From NCBI RefSeq assembly GCF_024868665.1, contig NW_026634146.1, positions 116,563 through 180,562 on the forward strand: 64,000 nucleotides of DNA, in the 5' to 3' direction. Of the stretch, positions 20,108 through 32,456 are shown piece after piece (the stretch's first letter is position 1; each line of letters begins with the position of its first letter). Source of the DNA: Triplophysa rosa. Its lineage: Eukaryota > Chordata > Actinopteri > Cypriniformes > Nemacheilidae. The notes beneath the pieces are model-generated. The model saw only the letters and a list, made by a program, of their open reading frames with translations, ran no database searches and was not told the DNA's origin. The position numbers were made by a program, and so were the translations under genes.

Positions 20108-23074
20108 CTATGTATTAGTGAATGCTTGGCTGAAAAGATGTGTCTTTAATCTAGATTTAAATTGGGAGAGTGTGTCTGACCCTCGAATAGTATCGGGGAG
20201 GCTATTCCAGAGTTTAGGTGCTACGTATGAGAAAGCTCTACCCCCTTTGGTGGATTTAGTTATTCTAGGTGTTATCAAAAGTCTGGAGTTTTGAGATCTT
20301 AGAGAGCGTGATGGGTTGTAGTGTGGTAGAAGCTCTGTTATGTAGGTAGGGGCTAAACCGTTTAAGGCTTTATAAGTAATTAAAAGAACTTTAAAGTCAA
20401 TACGATACTTAATGGGTAACCAGTGAAGGGTTGATAACATTGGGGTTATGTGATCGTATTTTCTGGACCTGGTTAGAACTCTGGCAGCTGCATTCTGAAC
20501 TAACTGTAGTTTGTTTATTGATGCTGCAGGACAACCACTAAGCAGTGCATTACAGTAGTCAAGTCTTGAGGTCACAAATGCATGAATAAGCTTCTCTGCG
20601 TCAGCCACACATAAAATATTTCGCAATTTGGCAACATTTCTAAGGTGGAAGAAGGCTGTTTTTGTGACATTTGAGATGTGATTTTTAAATGACAGGTTGC
20701 TGTCTAATATAACGCCAAGGTCTTTAACTGTATTTGTTGGAGTAACAGTGCAGCCTTCAATTTGCAGGTCATAATCCGAAATATTCTGCTCACGTGTCTT
20801 TGGTCCGATAAGTAATATTTCTGTTTTATTAGAATTTAAAAGAAGGAAATTACAAGTCATCCAATGCTTTATATCGTCGATGCACTCTGCCAATTTGGAT
20901 AGTTGGAAGGAATCATCTGGTCTTGATGAGATATATAGCTGAGTATCATCTGCATAACAGTGGAAGCTAATTCCATGTTTTCTAATAATGTTTCCAAGGG
21001 GCAGCATGTATATGGAGAATAGCAAGGGTCCTAAAACCGATCCCTGAGGTAATCCATAATTTACTTGCGTTAGATTTGATGATTCCCCATTTAAATGGAC
21101 AAATTGATGTCTGTCTGATAAGTAAGATCTGAACCATTGTAGTGCCTGTCCCTGAATACCGGTATAATTGTGTAAGCGATCTAGAAGTATTTTATGGTCT
21201 ACAGTATCGAACGCAGCACTAAGGTCGAGCAGGACTAGGAGTGAGATGTTACCTTTATCTGATGCTATAAGCAGGTCGTTTGTAATTTTAACGAGCGCAG
21301 TTTCAGTACTATGATGCGGTCTAAAGCCTGACTGGAATTTTTCGTGTATGTCATTATTTTGTAAGAAAGAGCACAACTGAGTGGACACTACTTTTTCTAG
21401 TATTTTAGACAGGTAAGGGAGATTTGAAATCGGTCTATAGTTTCCTAGTTCATTGGGGTCTAAGTTTGGTTTCTTGATAAGAGGCTTAATGACGGCCAGT
21501 TTAAAGGGTCCTGGGACATGGCCTAGATTAATTGACGAGTTGATAATGTTATAAATGGGCTCAATTGCAACGGGTAATAACTCTTTTAATAATTTAGTTG
21601 GTATGGGGTCTAATAAGCAAGTTGTAGGTTTAGATGTTGCAATAAGTTTAATTAAATCTTCCTGTTTTATAGGTGAAAAACACTGTAGCCTTTCTTTTGG
21701 GGCGATGGTTGGTACTAATTTATAGGACAGACTTGGAGGTTGAGTTTTTACTATTTTGTCTCGTATGTTTTCGATTTTCTCTGTAAAAAAATTCATGAAA
21801 TCATTGCTACCAAGGTGCGGCGGAATACCCAGGTCAGGTGAAGTCTGTTTATTTGTTAGTTTAGCAACTGTACTAAATAAAAACCTTGGATTGTTTTTGT
21901 TAGTTTCTATGAGGTTACGGAGGTGCTCAGCCTTTGCTGCTTTTAGTGCCTTTTTATAACAGTTTGCACTCTCTTTCCACGCAATTTTAAAGACCTCTAA
22001 TTGGGTTTGTTTCCATTTGCGCTCCAGTTTACGTGTTTCTCTTTTAAGGGCGCGAGTGGTGCTATTGTACCATGGTGCTGCGTTTTTCTCATTAATCTTT
22101 TTTGACTTCATAGGTGCGACAGCTTCTAATGTATTAGAGAAAATAGTGCCCAATTTGCTGGTCATGTCATCGAGCGATTCTATATTTATTGGTATGGTTA
22201 TTAAAGGAGTCAGATCTGGCAAGCTCTTTGTGAAACTATCTTTAGTAGTCGAGGTAATTGTTCTACCCTGTCGATAACGAGTTAAACGGCTGATTTCTGC
22301 AGTGCGCAGTGTACATGTTATAAGATAGTGATCAGTGACATCGTCGCTTTGAGGTATAATATCTATATTGGTTAGATCGGCTCCGTGAGATATAATCAAG
22401 TCTAGTGTATGATTAAATCGATGAGTGGGTCCATTGATGTGTTGTGTTACTCCAAAAGAGTGTAATAGCTCTGTAAACGCCACTGCTAATGCATCGTTAG
22501 CACTATCTACGTGGATATTAAAGTCTCCGACAATTAGTACTTTATCAACGTTAACCAATAGGTCCGATAGGAAGTCCGCAAACTCTTTCAGAAAATCAGT
22601 GTAGGGACCAGGGGGTCTATACACTGTAGCCAACGTACAAGAAAGCAATGGTTTTTTACTGTCAATTGGAACAATTATGTTCAACGCAAGCACTTCAAAT
22701 GATTTAAATTTATGCTCCGTTCTCTGAGTTACAGTAAGAAAGTCTCTAAAGATTGTTGCGACACCGCCACCTCGACCAACCGGACGTGGCTCATGCATAT
22801 AACAGTAGCTTGGTGGTGTACACTCATTTAGACCGTAATAATCATTTGGTTTAAGCCAGGTTTCGGTAAGGCAAAGTATATCAAAATTGTTGTCTGTGAT
22901 CATTTCATTTACAATAACTGCTTTTGAATTTAGTGATCTAATATTAAGTAGGCCGAACTTTATGAGTTTGTTTTGGTCGTTTATTACATTGTCCTCAGGT
23001 TTAATCACGATTAGATTTTTTCTCTGAGATTTGGCTATTTTGTTATTTTGTAGTATTATTCGGGGGACAGACAC
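20108..23074 (-). CDS. L2 LINE ORF2: endonuclease and reverse transcriptase
   Basis: 988 residues, uninterrupted. Residues 40-255 form an apurinic-type endonuclease: [14 protein letters not shown] (Glu71), [17 protein letters not shown] (Asp184, Asn186) and the Asp248-His249 pair. Residues 525-790 form the reverse transcriptase: [45 protein letters not shown] (Asp617), [16 protein letters not shown] and [11 protein letters not shown] (Asp709-Asp710). The C-terminal part has the L2-type block [13 protein letters not shown] through [13 protein letters not shown] to [10 protein letters not shown]. The protein nicks target DNA and copies element RNA onto the nick. All catalytic residues visible are present. 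The start is the first ATG after the ORF1 stop. Confidence 0.92.
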   Translation of the reverse strand: MSVPRIILQNNKIAKSQRKNLIVIKPEDNVINDQNKLIKFGLLNIRSLNSKAVIVNEMITDNNFDILCLTETWLKPNDYYGLNECTPPSYCYMHEPRPVGRGGGVATIFRDFLTVTQRTEHKFKSFEVLALNIIVPIDSKKPLLSCTLATVYRPPGPYTDFLKEFADFLSDLLVNVDKVLIVGDFNIHVDSANDALAVAFTELLHSFGVTQHINGPTHRFNHTLDLIISHGADLTNIDIIPQSDDVTDHYLITCTLRTAEISRLTRYRQGRTITSTTKDSFTKSLPDLTPLITIPINIESLDDMTSKLGTIFSNTLEAVAPMKSKKINEKNAAPWYNSTTRALKRETRKLERKWKQTQLEVFKIAWKESANCYKKALKAAKAEHLRNLIETNKNNPRFLFSTVAKLTNKQTSPDLGIPPHLGSNDFMNFFTEKIENIRDKIVKTQPPSLSYKLVPTIAPKERLQCFSPIKQEDLIKLIATSKPTTCLLDPIPTKLLKELLPVAIEPIYNIINSSINLGHVPGPFKLAVIKPLIKKPNLDPNELGNYRPISNLPYLSKILEKVVSTQLCSFLQNNDIHEKFQSGFRPHHSTETALVKITNDLLIASDKGNISLLVLLDLSAAFDTVDHKILLDRLHNYTGIQGQALQWFRSYLSDRHQFVHLNGESSNLTQVNYGLPQGSVLGPLLFSIYMLPLGNIIRKHGISFHCYADDTQLYISSRPDDSFQLSKLAECIDDIKHWMTCNFLLLNSNKTEILLIGPKTREQNISDYDLQIEGCTVTPTNTVKDLGVILDSNLSFKNHISNVTKTAFFHLRNVAKLRNILCVADAEKLIHAFVTSRLDYCNALLSGCPAASINKLQLVQNAAARVLTRSRKYDHITPMLSTLHWLPIKYRIDFKVLLITYKALNGLAPTYITELLPHYNPSRSLRSQNSRLLITPRITKSTKGGRAFSYVAPKLWNSLPDTIRGSDTLSQFKSRLKTHLFSQAFTNT

Positions 23075-23170
23075 AGTCTCTATGCATTTGGAAGCAGTAA
23101 CATTTCTAACAGATGAGTGGGAGGAACACAGACTATGGTTGAAGTTTTGACTTACCGCTGGGAGACGTAG

Positions 23171-24076
23171 TCAAGCGGTGCGTAGCGTCTTTGAGATGTT
23201 GTCAGACAGAAGAACCGCTCCGATGCTGCTGGGGTGCAGGCCGTCAGGGCGGAAGAGCCTAGGTCGCTCCCAGAACAGATCAAAATTATCAACAAAGAGC
23301 AGCTTCTGTTCAATACACCATGACATCAACCATTTATTTAGAGCAAATAGTCTACTGAACTTTTCATTCCCTCGTCGGTAGGTAGGAAGCGGCCCTGATA
23401 CGATGATCCTCGCCGTGGGCGATGCGTTGCGTACCGTCTCGATCAGACTCCTGAAGTCCCTCTTCAGGATCTCCGACTGCCTCATCCTGACGTCATTCAC
23501 CCCCGCGTGCAGCACGACAGCTCCGACGTTAGCATCGTCCTTCAGGATCGCAGGTACCTGCGCAGAGACATCAAGAACACGGGCGCCAGGAAAACAATGA
23601 GTGCGCACCTTACCTTTAGTGGAGGAAGCGCGTACGTTCCGGACGATTGAGTCTCCGATGACCACAGCGTTGCATTCCGTCTCGCAGAGGGCGGCAAAGC
23701 GGTTCCTGGTCGGGATCTCGAAGACCGGTGGCGGCGGTTGGGTCATCGCTCCAGTCCTGGCTCGCGCCTTTCGCCGTGGGTGTGCCGGTGCAGGAGTGAA
23801 GTTCATTTGGGCTGACCGTGTTCTCGAAGCCTGGGCTCTGTGCAGAGAAACACGCGGAGTAGAAGTGGAAGGAGTATTAAAATCGCGATGAAAACTTACC
23901 GCGGATTTGCGAGCGTCGGCTCTGGATGTTTCCAGCGCCGTTTTTCGTTCTCGCAGCCGTGACTGCTTCTCTAGTAGATCCTGGATCTGCTTCTCCACAG
24001 CCTCCAGTTCCGACTGAAGTGCGATCGTTTCCTCATCTGCACACAGAGGTACAGACACATCTGAAACATTAGCCAT
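23171..24076 (-). CDS. L2 LINE ORF1: coiled coil plus SGNH-hydrolase-like domain
   Basis: 301 residues. Residues 14-58 are a heptad-rich coiled coil (ALQSELEAVEKQIQDLLEKQ). Residues 60-125 are a basic, Ser/Pro-rich linker suited to nucleic acid binding. Residues 136-300 are an SGNH/GDSL-type esterase fold: VVIGDSIV (Ser143), the block LHAGVNDVR (Asn194) and DGLHPS (Asp278, His281). Esterase-type ORF1 proteins are known for the CR1/L2 group; their role in the ribonucleoprotein is not settled. The catalytic Ser, Asn, Asp and His positions are all retained. The frame opens at MANVSDVSVP and ends 96 bp before the ORF2 start. Confidence 0.88.
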   Translation of the reverse strand: MANVSDVSVPLCADEETIALQSELEAVEKQIQDLLEKQSRLRERKTALETSRADARKSAVSFHRDFNTPSTSTPRVSLHRAQASRTRSAQMNFTPAPAHPRRKARARTGAMTQPPPPVFEIPTRNRFAALCETECNAVVIGDSIVRNVRASSTKGKVRTHCFPGARVLDVSAQVPAILKDDANVGAVVLHAGVNDVRMRQSEILKRDFRSLIETVRNASPTARIIVSGPLPTYRRGNEKFSRLFALNKWLMSWCIEQKLLFVDNFDLFWERPRLFRPDGLHPSSIGAVLLSDNISKTLRTA

Positions 24077-24130
24077 CAGTGATTTAATAATGAGAACAGT
24101 GTGTTAAGCAGTAAGCAGGCAGGCTGGGAA

Positions 24131-25242
24131 TGCTAACAGCCTGAGGCTAATAGCGAGTGATCCGATAAAAATAAATTATCTGTGCGTTTAAGTACGATTT
24201 TTGGTATGGGATATATTTAAGGATATGTTTTACCCTCGGAGAATAACAATTTAAAACACAAGTCTTAAGATATAACAAGAATAAAAGATGTATTAAGAAT
24301 AAGTTTGAAAGAGCTCCGACTCAAACCACGCGCTCTCAGCAAACAGGAAGTGACGAGGTTACTGACAGCTATACAAGCTGTCAATGTAAAATACAACAGT
24401 AATTCTTTTAATACATCATATATTCGCTTAAAAATGAGTGTTGAACATTTAGTCCTAAAGCTAAGAATTAACAGTATTTTATCAAATATTTATCATAACA
24501 TAATAAGCAAGGAAAGCAAGGAAACGTTTGCAACAAGGTTGAGCTCAGGGGAGCATACCTTGACTTCGAGGTATCTTTATCTATGTGTTCCAGATCGTTA
24601 AGAACCTTCTGCACCAGCTTCCGGCCTCTTCTGCGTGTTCCAGATTGGTCAGACCCTCTTGGTGCTTCAGGAGATCAGCATCCCACAGCGCTTTGTGTTT
24701 AAGGCTGTTAAACAGAATCCATCTCCTTCCCCACCGCAGCACAGCCCAGTCTGACCAGTGGAAGACGTCACACCACCGGACTTCTCACGACCACAGAGAA
24801 ACAATAATACTAACCTAACCTCTTTCTGTCAGTTTGTTTTGATCTTATGTTAGAGACTATCGTTTGTTTAACAGATAATGGTATTCGCCTCATACAGAGA
24901 ACATTCACTTCAATTTTCTATCCGTGCACTTCATTCTCTATCCTCTATCCTATTTGAGTATCATTTACTGTACAATAGTAGTGCTGTTAGATACTCTTGT
25001 ATGTCAATTGTTCAGTAATTCTATTTTATTACATCTGTGTATTCCTTGTGTTGATAGTATGCTAAAAGGCTCTACATGTTAGCCGAATCTCACAAAATCC
25101 ATCAGATAAACCAGACGATCTCCTTATTGCATTTAAATGTTTTGTTCTTATTGTATGATCCATTTATATGACTTTATATAATTAAGGTGAAATTCATTAG
25201 CTGGTGTTCCAAGGTAAAAGGAGAGAGTGGTCATCAGACACG
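24131..25242. other. unassigned; possibly L2 5' UTR then intergenic
   Basis: AT-rich, with a more GC-balanced patch at 24590-24790. No motif was recognised in any frame. The L2 5' UTR must lie in the first part, but its limit cannot be seen without another full-length copy. Confidence 0.35.
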
Positions 25243-25297
25243 CACGCACACACAAACACACGCGCACACACACGCACGCACGCACGCACACACAACC
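25243..25297. repeat. (CA)n microsatellite
   Basis: CACACGCACG-type array 650 bp downstream of sstr2. Confidence 0.9.
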
Positions 25298-25942
25298 AAT
25301 CAATCCAATATTTGCGCTGAATATGTGCCAAGTACAGTACATAAACTTTACCAGCAAACTGAGTGAAAGCTGAAAACTGAGGCTAACGCTAGCTTTGAAC
25401 GTCTGACATAAGATTATCTGTGTGAGCAGGGTGTGTAGAGTCATGCAAATCATGGCATTTGGACAGAACGGACAAACATTTTATGGTCCAGTGTCTTTCA
25501 CAGAGCGCTTATATTTCTATAAAGATATTCAATCACTTTACTTGGAGATTGCCATCAGGATGTGAACAGACTTTCAACCAGCATAGCATAAAAAATCTCA
25601 CCCTGACTTTAATTTAAACCCTGAATGCATCAGAGAGTCAAATGATCACGTTTGCTTAAGAACAGAGATTTTTTAGATAGTAAAAATGGAAGCATGGAGT
25701 GATTTGCAAGATATTCTTAAGCAAGTAAAAAAAACTACATTTACACTGCAGGCATGAGCTGTGTAACTCACAAACAGCATACTGTAAGATGCATGTGGGA
25801 AGTTACTTTAGACTTTACAATAGAAAGCTGGGCTTCTTGCTGGGCTTGATCGTCTGCCTTTTCAATCCAAACCTGGACACCAGTGCGGAAGAATACACAG
25901 TTCTGCAGTTCACATCTACAGCTTGCGGTCTGTCGTCGTTTA

Positions 25943-27070
25943 TCAGATGCTGGTCTGTAGGTCTCCATTAAGCAGCGTGTTTTGAGTTTCCGTCGGATCG
26001 TTCAACATGTGTAACTTGTCCTGTCTGCTGTCAGTACGCTCAATGTCGTTCTGACCAGACACCTTTTTCAGACACAGGACATTCTGGAAACTTTTCTTGA
26101 AGTTCTCTGACAAGAATGCATATAATATGGGGTTTGCGCAGCTATTGGCATATCCCAGCACCACCACGAAGGCGAACATGCTCCTTAAGAAGGGTGTCGT
26201 GCTGATGGTTCCAGTAACAGATGTCACATTAAAGACGTAGAAGGGCAGCCAGCAGAACACAAAGACAGCGACCACGACGGACACCATGCGCGTCACCCTC
26301 CTCTCCGAGCGCTTCCGTTTGGTGGAGCCAACCCTGATGCCCGAGGACTTCACTTTGATGATAATGAGAAAATAGCACAGACAAATGACCACGAGTGGCA
26401 GAAAAAAGCCCAGGATGAAGGTGTAGAACATGAAGGCTGTGTAGTAGGCCTCCTGCGGCTCCGGCCATACAATGGTGCAGAAGCAGCCGTCCGGCTGGGT
26501 GATCAAGCCGCTGTAGATGACGATCGGAAGGTTAACTAGGAGCGACACCACCCATACAGTCAGGTTTATGATCTTGGCGACGTTCGGCTTCCTCCACTTG
26601 GTGGATTTTATGGGGTGCACCACGGCCAAATACCGATCGATGCTCATCACCATCAGGCAGAAAATGCTGGTGAACTGATTGAGAGAATCCACCGTCATGA
26701 CCACCCTGCACAGAGCCCACCCAAACGGCCAATGCACGAGTGCCAGCTGAGTGGCGATGAAGGGCAAACTCAACATGAACATCACATCTGCCACAGCCAG
26801 GTTTAGGATGTAGATGTTTGTAACAGTCTTCATCTTGGCATATCGCAGGATGACATAGATGACCAGAGCATTTCCGCAGAGACCGACTGCACATACCACA
26901 AAATACATGAAGGTGATGACTACTGTGGTAGTTCTAGTCAAGTTGTGGTCCGATTCATTTCTTGGTCCTTCTTCGGAAATGTTGCCCAACTTATCGCCAT
27001 CAAACACGAGGAACTCTGAGACGTTCCTCTGCAGGTTACTCGGCGAGAATGAAAATGTCCAGGAATCCAT
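25943..27070 (-). CDS. sstr2: somatostatin receptor type 2
   Basis: A 375-residue class A GPCR in a single exon, close to the 369 residues of human SSTR2. The extracellular N-terminus has four N-glycosylation sequons (N16, N30, N38, N43). Seven membrane helices start near residue 48. Visible landmarks: N67 in TM1, LAVAD (D95) in TM2, C121 with the second-loop cysteine for the disulphide, D128 in TM3 (the somatostatin-binding aspartate of the family), DRY at 145-147, FCWLPFYV in TM6 and [20 protein letters not shown] in TM7, the somatostatin receptor signature. The tail ends NGDLQTSI, a PDZ-binding C-terminus typical of type 2, which decides the subtype. It couples to Gi and inhibits hormone release. 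The ATG at 27070 is the first in frame. Whether this is the fish a or b paralogue cannot be told. Confidence 0.95.
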   Translation of the reverse strand: MDSWTFSFSPSNLQRNVSEFLVFDGDKLGNISEEGPRNESDHNLTRTTTVVITFMYFVVCAVGLCGNALVIYVILRYAKMKTVTNIYILNLAVADVMFMLSLPFIATQLALVHWPFGWALCRVVMTVDSLNQFTSIFCLMVMSIDRYLAVVHPIKSTKWRKPNVAKIINLTVWVVSLLVNLPIVIYSGLITQPDGCFCTIVWPEPQEAYYTAFMFYTFILGFFLPLVVICLCYFLIIIKVKSSGIRVGSTKRKRSERRVTRMVSVVVAVFVFCWLPFYVFNVTSVTGTISTTPFLRSMFAFVVVLGYANSCANPILYAFLSENFKKSFQNVLCLKKVSGQNDIERTDSRQDKLHMLNDPTETQNTLLNGDLQTSI

Positions 27071-27174
27071 TGTAAAGCCCCCTTAGATTCCCCTTTCCCT
27101 CAAGCGTCACGCATCACCTAAAGAATCGAAACAATGGGGGAAAATGAACTCTTCCATGTTGTTAATCATTATCA
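27071..27174 (-). promoter_or_regulatory. 5' flank / 5' UTR of sstr2
   Basis: Immediately upstream of the sstr2 start codon. No TATA box was recognised. An upstream non-coding exon is possible but not demonstrated. Confidence 0.3.
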
Positions 27175-27395
27175 CTTAAAGGGTTAGAATGAAAATTCTG
27201 TAATGAATTTCCCACCCTCAAGTCGTTCCACGACCGTAACACAAATTCAGATCAGTTTTCATGAGATCCTAAAGCTTGCATGCCTGTGGAGCTGACACAG
27301 GAACCTCACACGTTCTGAAGATGAACAAAGGTTTCACGGATGTGGAACGACTTCCGGGTGAGTGATTCATGACAGAATTTTCATCGCTTTAAGAG
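27175..27395. mobile_element. palindromic MITE (AAAATTCTGT family)
   Basis: AAAGGGTTAGAATGAAAATTC and CCCACCCTCAAGTCGTTCCA at the left are mirrored by TGGAACGACTTCCGGGTGAG and ATGACAGAATTTTCATCGC at the right. The same family occurs at 29612-30030, 43738-44165 and as a half copy near 18735. It lies about 100 bp upstream of the sstr2 start codon. Confidence 0.65.
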
Positions 27396-27784
27396 TTCAT
27401 TATACTTTACAAGCAAAATCTTGGCAGCAGCATTACATACTGCTCTCAAATGAACCTCAGATTTGGATTTCAACAGAAAGTATTACAGTCATATATTTGT
27501 TTGGTAAGATATAGTTGATGGAAATGAGTAATCTTGTTTTTTGATTGCTTACGCACTAAACATGGTCCTTGAAACTCACTGAGTGAACCAATTACACTCC
27601 ATAAAGTCAGAAGAAGAGGCGAGAGAGAGGGGGTGAGAAAGAGGACATTCACAAACCACTTCAGCTGTGTTCCACTAGTTTAGTTTTTCAGCAGTCAGTG
27701 ATCAATGCTTCAATGCAGGGATACATGTGAGATACTGTATGAGAGAGACGGCAGATGGCTGTAGACATTAGCAGTCTGTTCAGT

Positions 27785-27831
<47 letters not shown>

Positions 27832-29611
27832 AGAGATGTGTTTGAGTGAATGTGAAAGATGAAATGATTTAATGTTCATATATCCTGCAGTGCAGAGACG
27901 CTCATGTCAATGACTTGTGAGTCCTGTTTGTCACATTGTGAAACACACACGCACACGCACACACACAATCAATGAGCTTTACGGAGTCACATTCACACTG
28001 TCATCTCAAAAATTCACACCCAGAATATGAATATAGGGAGGCAGAAATGATTCACAATATTGTGATATGTGTAGAATGAACACAATATCCATAATCATGG
28101 TTTTTGATATCACGGTTATTGACAATCAGCATTTAACTCTTTCAGTTCATCTATTTTAAAGCATTGGGTGAAGTCACATTCATTATTCCAGATCATTTCC
28201 TCAATCAGGACATGCAGTGAGTACAGACAAAGAATGACTCAAAATGTATTTGACATGAACTGCTCTTACCTACAGGATGATGTTCAATTGATGTGCAGTT
28301 CTTTGTTCAAGAAGCATTGAGTCCAGATTTGATAAACATCCGAAACAAACCCTTTATAACATCCAACACAAACTAAATTCTCATCTGATCTGGAGATATA
28401 GAAACGGCATGAGGAGAGATGTGTAAACCTGTGTGGAGATATGAGAGAGAGAGAGAGAGCTCGAGAGAGAGAGGCAGTGTCAAAGTGAAGCTGATGTCTG
28501 TGTGTATAATTGTTTGTTATACAGTGTGAAGAGTGTTTAATAATATGACTATATATGTATATAATACCATCGGTTATATGGTGAATCTCTAGTCACTGGC
28601 CAACAATATAAGAAACATCCCAATCCAAGCGAACACACAATAATAAGATGTATACATGCACTATATTTGGATAAGAGTTTCTGCTAAATGAGTCCAATGA
28701 ATCACTGAACTCCACAACATCATCTTCTCAAACTCTTCGCTCACACAGAAATCCGTTGAGTTTCTTCAATGCCAACCATCACTCACGTCAACACACATCA
28801 GTGAAGATTCAGCCTACTGTACGTTTTGGTACAGTAGCATTTGCATGTAGCAATAGTAGCAATAAGCATTTGTTTTGAGCGTCCCTAGATATAATATGTA
28901 AAATATTTGAGCAATTTCTTCAGACATCTGGGTCAAGGGGGGAAAGTGAGAATAAACATACAAATAATGACGTAGTGTTGATATCTCTTGCTGCATGTAA
29001 AATATCTCATACAGAACCAGTCAAATAAATCCCTGAAAAGCTGTCAGATGTGTGCTAAAAGACAGCCAGAGATCAAGAGTGTACCTGGTGTCATCTTGAG
29101 CTGATGGAGAATTGTCCTGTAAAATCTGTATTGAATCTGTTCTCATTTCATTCATCAAATACATCAGAACAGTATCGTTCTCATGAACGGAAAGCTTCAG
29201 AAAGTCATGTCATGTCATGAGCGTCATGTGTTTTCTGTGCTTTTATTGTTGTCACAGTTGAGTTGAGTTGAGTTTGTTTTAATTCTCCTCATGCATTGGG
29301 GAATGATAGAGTTACAGACGAACTGGTGAGGATTTCCTCGGTCAGACTTTAATCTGATTTACTGCTCTTTCTTTTATAAAACACTAGAGCAAACCAACAG
29401 CGATTTATGAACATTTACTTGTGCTGAAATGAATCTGAAATCTCTGTTGCAAACTGGCCATGTTGAATTTGAGGACACTCTGTATTCATATTTGTTGATC
29501 TGGATTGTCTATTATACATGGATGCGTGGGAAATTACATTTGGGCGAGGCATCTTTAAAAACACTGTAATGAATGAATCATTACAGTTTGCCAAGAAAAT
29601 TCATCTCTTAA
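27396..29611. other. sstr2 upstream intergenic DNA, simple repeats only
   Basis: Contains a (GA)n run at 27788-27828, a small (CA)n at about 27945-27967 and a second interrupted (GA)n at 28443-28473. A GTTGAGTTGAGTTGAGTTTG stretch at about 29258-29277 resembles an L2 tail but lacks the preceding L2 sequence. No coding content. Confidence 0.45.
27788..27828. repeat. (GA)n microsatellite
   Basis: About 20 uninterrupted GA units. Confidence 0.95.
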
Positions 29612-30030
29612 AGCTTAAGGGGATACTCCACCCAAAACTGAAAATTCTGTCTTCATTTAAGTTTCAAACCTGTATAAATTTCTTTGTTCTGATGAACACA
29701 GAGAAAGATATTGTAAGAATGTTTGCAACTGATATTTCTGGGGCATCGTTGACTACCATAGTAGAAAAAAATGTTGCATGCATTTGGTTCTGTTGAACAC
29801 TGAATGAGATATTTTTAAGAATGTAAAGCAAACAGTTCTGGGGCACCTTTGACTATTTTTAATTGTTACTGCTAGTCAATGATGTCCCAGAACTTTTTGC
29901 TTTACATTCTTTAAAATATCTCATTCAGTGTTCAACAGAACAAAGACATTTAGACAGGTTTGGAACAACTTGAGGGAATGTAAATGATGACAGGGTTATC
30001 ATTTTTGGATGAACTGTCCTTTTAAGCTTT
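29612..30030. mobile_element. palindromic MITE (AAAATTCTGT family), long form
   Basis: Begins TTAAAGCTTAAGGGGATACT and ends GTCCTTTTAAGCTTTTGGAC. The inner blocks TTTCTTTGTTCTGATGAAC, CAAACAGTTCTGGGGCA and ATATCTCATTCAGTGTTCAA are inverted between the two halves. The 92-codon frame inside is non-coding. Confidence 0.65.
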
Positions 30031-32310
30031 TGGACTTTTAGGACAAAAGTGATTTCAGATTAAGTCATATCTTTTTATCAATTGAGATGGCCCAGATTAC
30101 AATGGCGGGATTAGAGCATTTCCAGACCTGTCCATGTGAAAACTCATAGCATTAAGCCTCAATCTCTCCAGCTTCAAAGCATGGACTTGCTGTCCTCTTA
30201 CATTTCTTCTGTTGAGTGTGTTGGCAGTGTTGCCTTTTGATCTTTTTTATCCTTTCGTGGGATAAAATGGAATTATTTTTTATTCCATCATGGATTACAT
30301 GCACACACACAATAATGAATGTGTGCCACAAATCGGATTAAAAGCAAGACAGATGTTCAAAGAGTCTCTGGTGTTTAACCTCACACACTTCACCTCCACA
30401 ACAATAAACTGTTGTGCTTTCCTTTGCTTTTGTGTGAATGTCTGTGGTTTGCTCATACTGTATCTGATCTGCTCTTTTGTTTTTTACTCTACAAAAAACC
30501 CCAATAAGGATCAAGCCATTATGTTGCTGTATAAAGGGAAGACATGTCCTCATTTATCACAAACACTGCTTGTGTGACTGTTTGTAAAAAGATCACAGGC
30601 TAAAGATGAGAAAATACACCTCTGACAAATATAGAGATAATTCACAAATGATGTTTAAGTAAAACGATTGTGTGATTATATTGAGGCTCCATGCACTGTA
30701 AAAAATGATTCATGGCCCTAGTAAATATGGCTCAATTAAATAGGCTGATTTTCCTAAAAAAAATAAGTTTTGCACATTACTTAATTTCTTGCTATAAATG
30801 TTACAAAATTTATTGAGATTGCGGTTTGCTTAAAATAATGAGTAATTTTTACTAAAATAAAATAATTACTAAAATAAAAGTAATTTTTAGTAAAGTAGCA
30901 TGAATCTGGTTATTAGTCAATTTGACAAAACATTTTATGATTTGGTTAGATCATGTGACACAGCACTTGACTGGCTTTCAAGGCTTGCGGCCATTTTCTG
31001 AAAAGCCTCTCCTCAGACGATAAAGGTGAGTAAACTAAACTTGTTTTATACTAAAATGTTTTATCAAATAAATCACATCAATAGTGTGAAGATACATGTT
31101 TCTTAGTGTTTTCATTTTAAATAAGTTTAATTGTGGTGGTGCACGTTTCTTAGTGTTTTAAATAAGCTCCTAGATATCAATCGTACAGAAACATGCATGC
31201 GCAGCGCGCTTGAACTTTTGTGAGAAGAAATTTTATTTACGTTGCGTAAATGAGATTTGTGGTAAACAATCACGATTGCCTACTTTTATGGTGGCATGAA
31301 AACACTTTGATAGTTATATTCGCCGTCCAGCTCCTTGAGCTTTTTAGTTTCAATTTGACACAACGCGCCACATTAACAGGCGATGTTTTTAAGTGAGTTA
31401 AAAAGAGCTTGAAGCCGTCATTCCTTTATTTCAAACCTTTCATCTGTCTACCTTTCATCTGTTTATCTATACCGCGTGCGACAAACGCCTTGTTGTTAAT
31501 GGTTTCTGTTATCTTTTGTTATGTATGTCGCATCTTGAGGTGCGGACAGGGTATGACCGTTTACCGTGAGCTAGAAGTGCGAGGCGGAGGCTGGATCAGC
31601 CGGCTCAAATCACAATTGGTACCACAATCAGGATGAAGTAATATCACGTAGTGAGTAACACCAAAATTATACTAGTTATGTATTGTAAATTATACCAGTA
31701 CAATATACTACAAGTTTACTATACTAAATACCAAAGGATAAAGTACTTTTTTACCAAATGAGACATAACAAACATGGTTTAATGCATTTAATATATTATA
31801 ACAAACATGTTGGAATTAAAAAAGCAAAGAATTGATTCAAATACTCGCTTAGGTTCATATGCTTATGTTTTGTGTATGCAAATAATTGTCTTCTTAAACT
31901 ACAAGCAATCACCTTTTTTGCCTTCCGTTGGAAACATTTCTGTTGTCCTCTCTGTTGCTTGAGCGCGTTTCAGTAACTGGTATTTGGTTTGGTTGTGTTT
32001 TTCAAAGTTGTTCACTTTACAATAAGGTGCACTTTCACAGGTTACTAATGTTTATAAGTCATTAATAAATGACAAAAGACATATAGGCACTTCTAACGTA
32101 TATTATAACATATATAACATGTTATCATCACATGTGAAAGGTTTTCAGCGTCATCCATCAATAGGTCTTCTAAAACAATCGCTGTATTGGAGGGTGTGTG
32201 GAGAAATCTGGCTTCCTATCACTCTCAGAATCCCAATTTAATTCTGGAGTGAGTCTGATGTTCTTCTATTTATGAAACCTATATGGAATAGCCCCTGTGA
32301 AGTCTTGGTT
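30031..32310. other. intergenic, nothing recognised
   Basis: AT-rich DNA without coding signatures or clear repeats. A moderately GC-rich patch near 31430-31630 gives a 75-codon frame with no recognisable motif. Confidence 0.4.
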
Positions 32311-32384
32311 TACAGTAATTTTATAACAGCTAAGAGGGTTGGTGACTCCTCTTCACGCCCCTTAGCTGCTATAAAATCACTGTA
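32311..32384. repeat. long hairpin, about 25-bp stem
   Basis: TACAGTAATTTTATAACAGC (32311 onward) is mirrored by GCTGCTATAAAATCACTGTA (to 32384), with only two or three mismatches and a loop of about 22 bases. The two-fold symmetry suggests a very short palindromic element or the end of a larger one. Confidence 0.6.
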
Positions 32385-32456
32385 AAGCACGACGCCTTAG
32401 GATTTTGTCTTATACAGATTATGAGCATGCACTTTGCACCCTGAGCGCTCAGGATT

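Larger units (their letters stand above)
19052..24130 (-). mobile_element. L2-like LINE (family A), both ORFs intact
   Basis: A non-LTR retrotransposon reading right to left: 5' end near or beyond 24130 (not fixed), ORF1 at 24076-23171, a 96-bp spacer, ORF2 at 23074-20108, then a 3' UTR of about 1 kb ending in GCGCTATATAAATAAAATTG and (AATTG)n at 19052. Both frames are uninterrupted, and a near-identical 3' fragment sits at 7443-8104. Together these suggest a young, possibly still competent element. The target duplication could not be identified because the 5' boundary is unclear. Confidence 0.9.

Noticed and set aside
21756..23891. plus-strand ORFs opposite L2 ORF1 and ORF2
   Set aside because: Antisense shadows of the LINE genes without recognisable domains.
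26229..26894. ORFs of 79 and 120 codons within sstr2 in other frames
   Set aside because: Shadow frames of a strongly conserved GPCR gene.
29258..29277. GTTGAGTTGAGTTGAGTTTG as an L2 tail
   Set aside because: Not preceded by the L2 AGCGCTATATAAATAAA block; may be a chance microsatellite.
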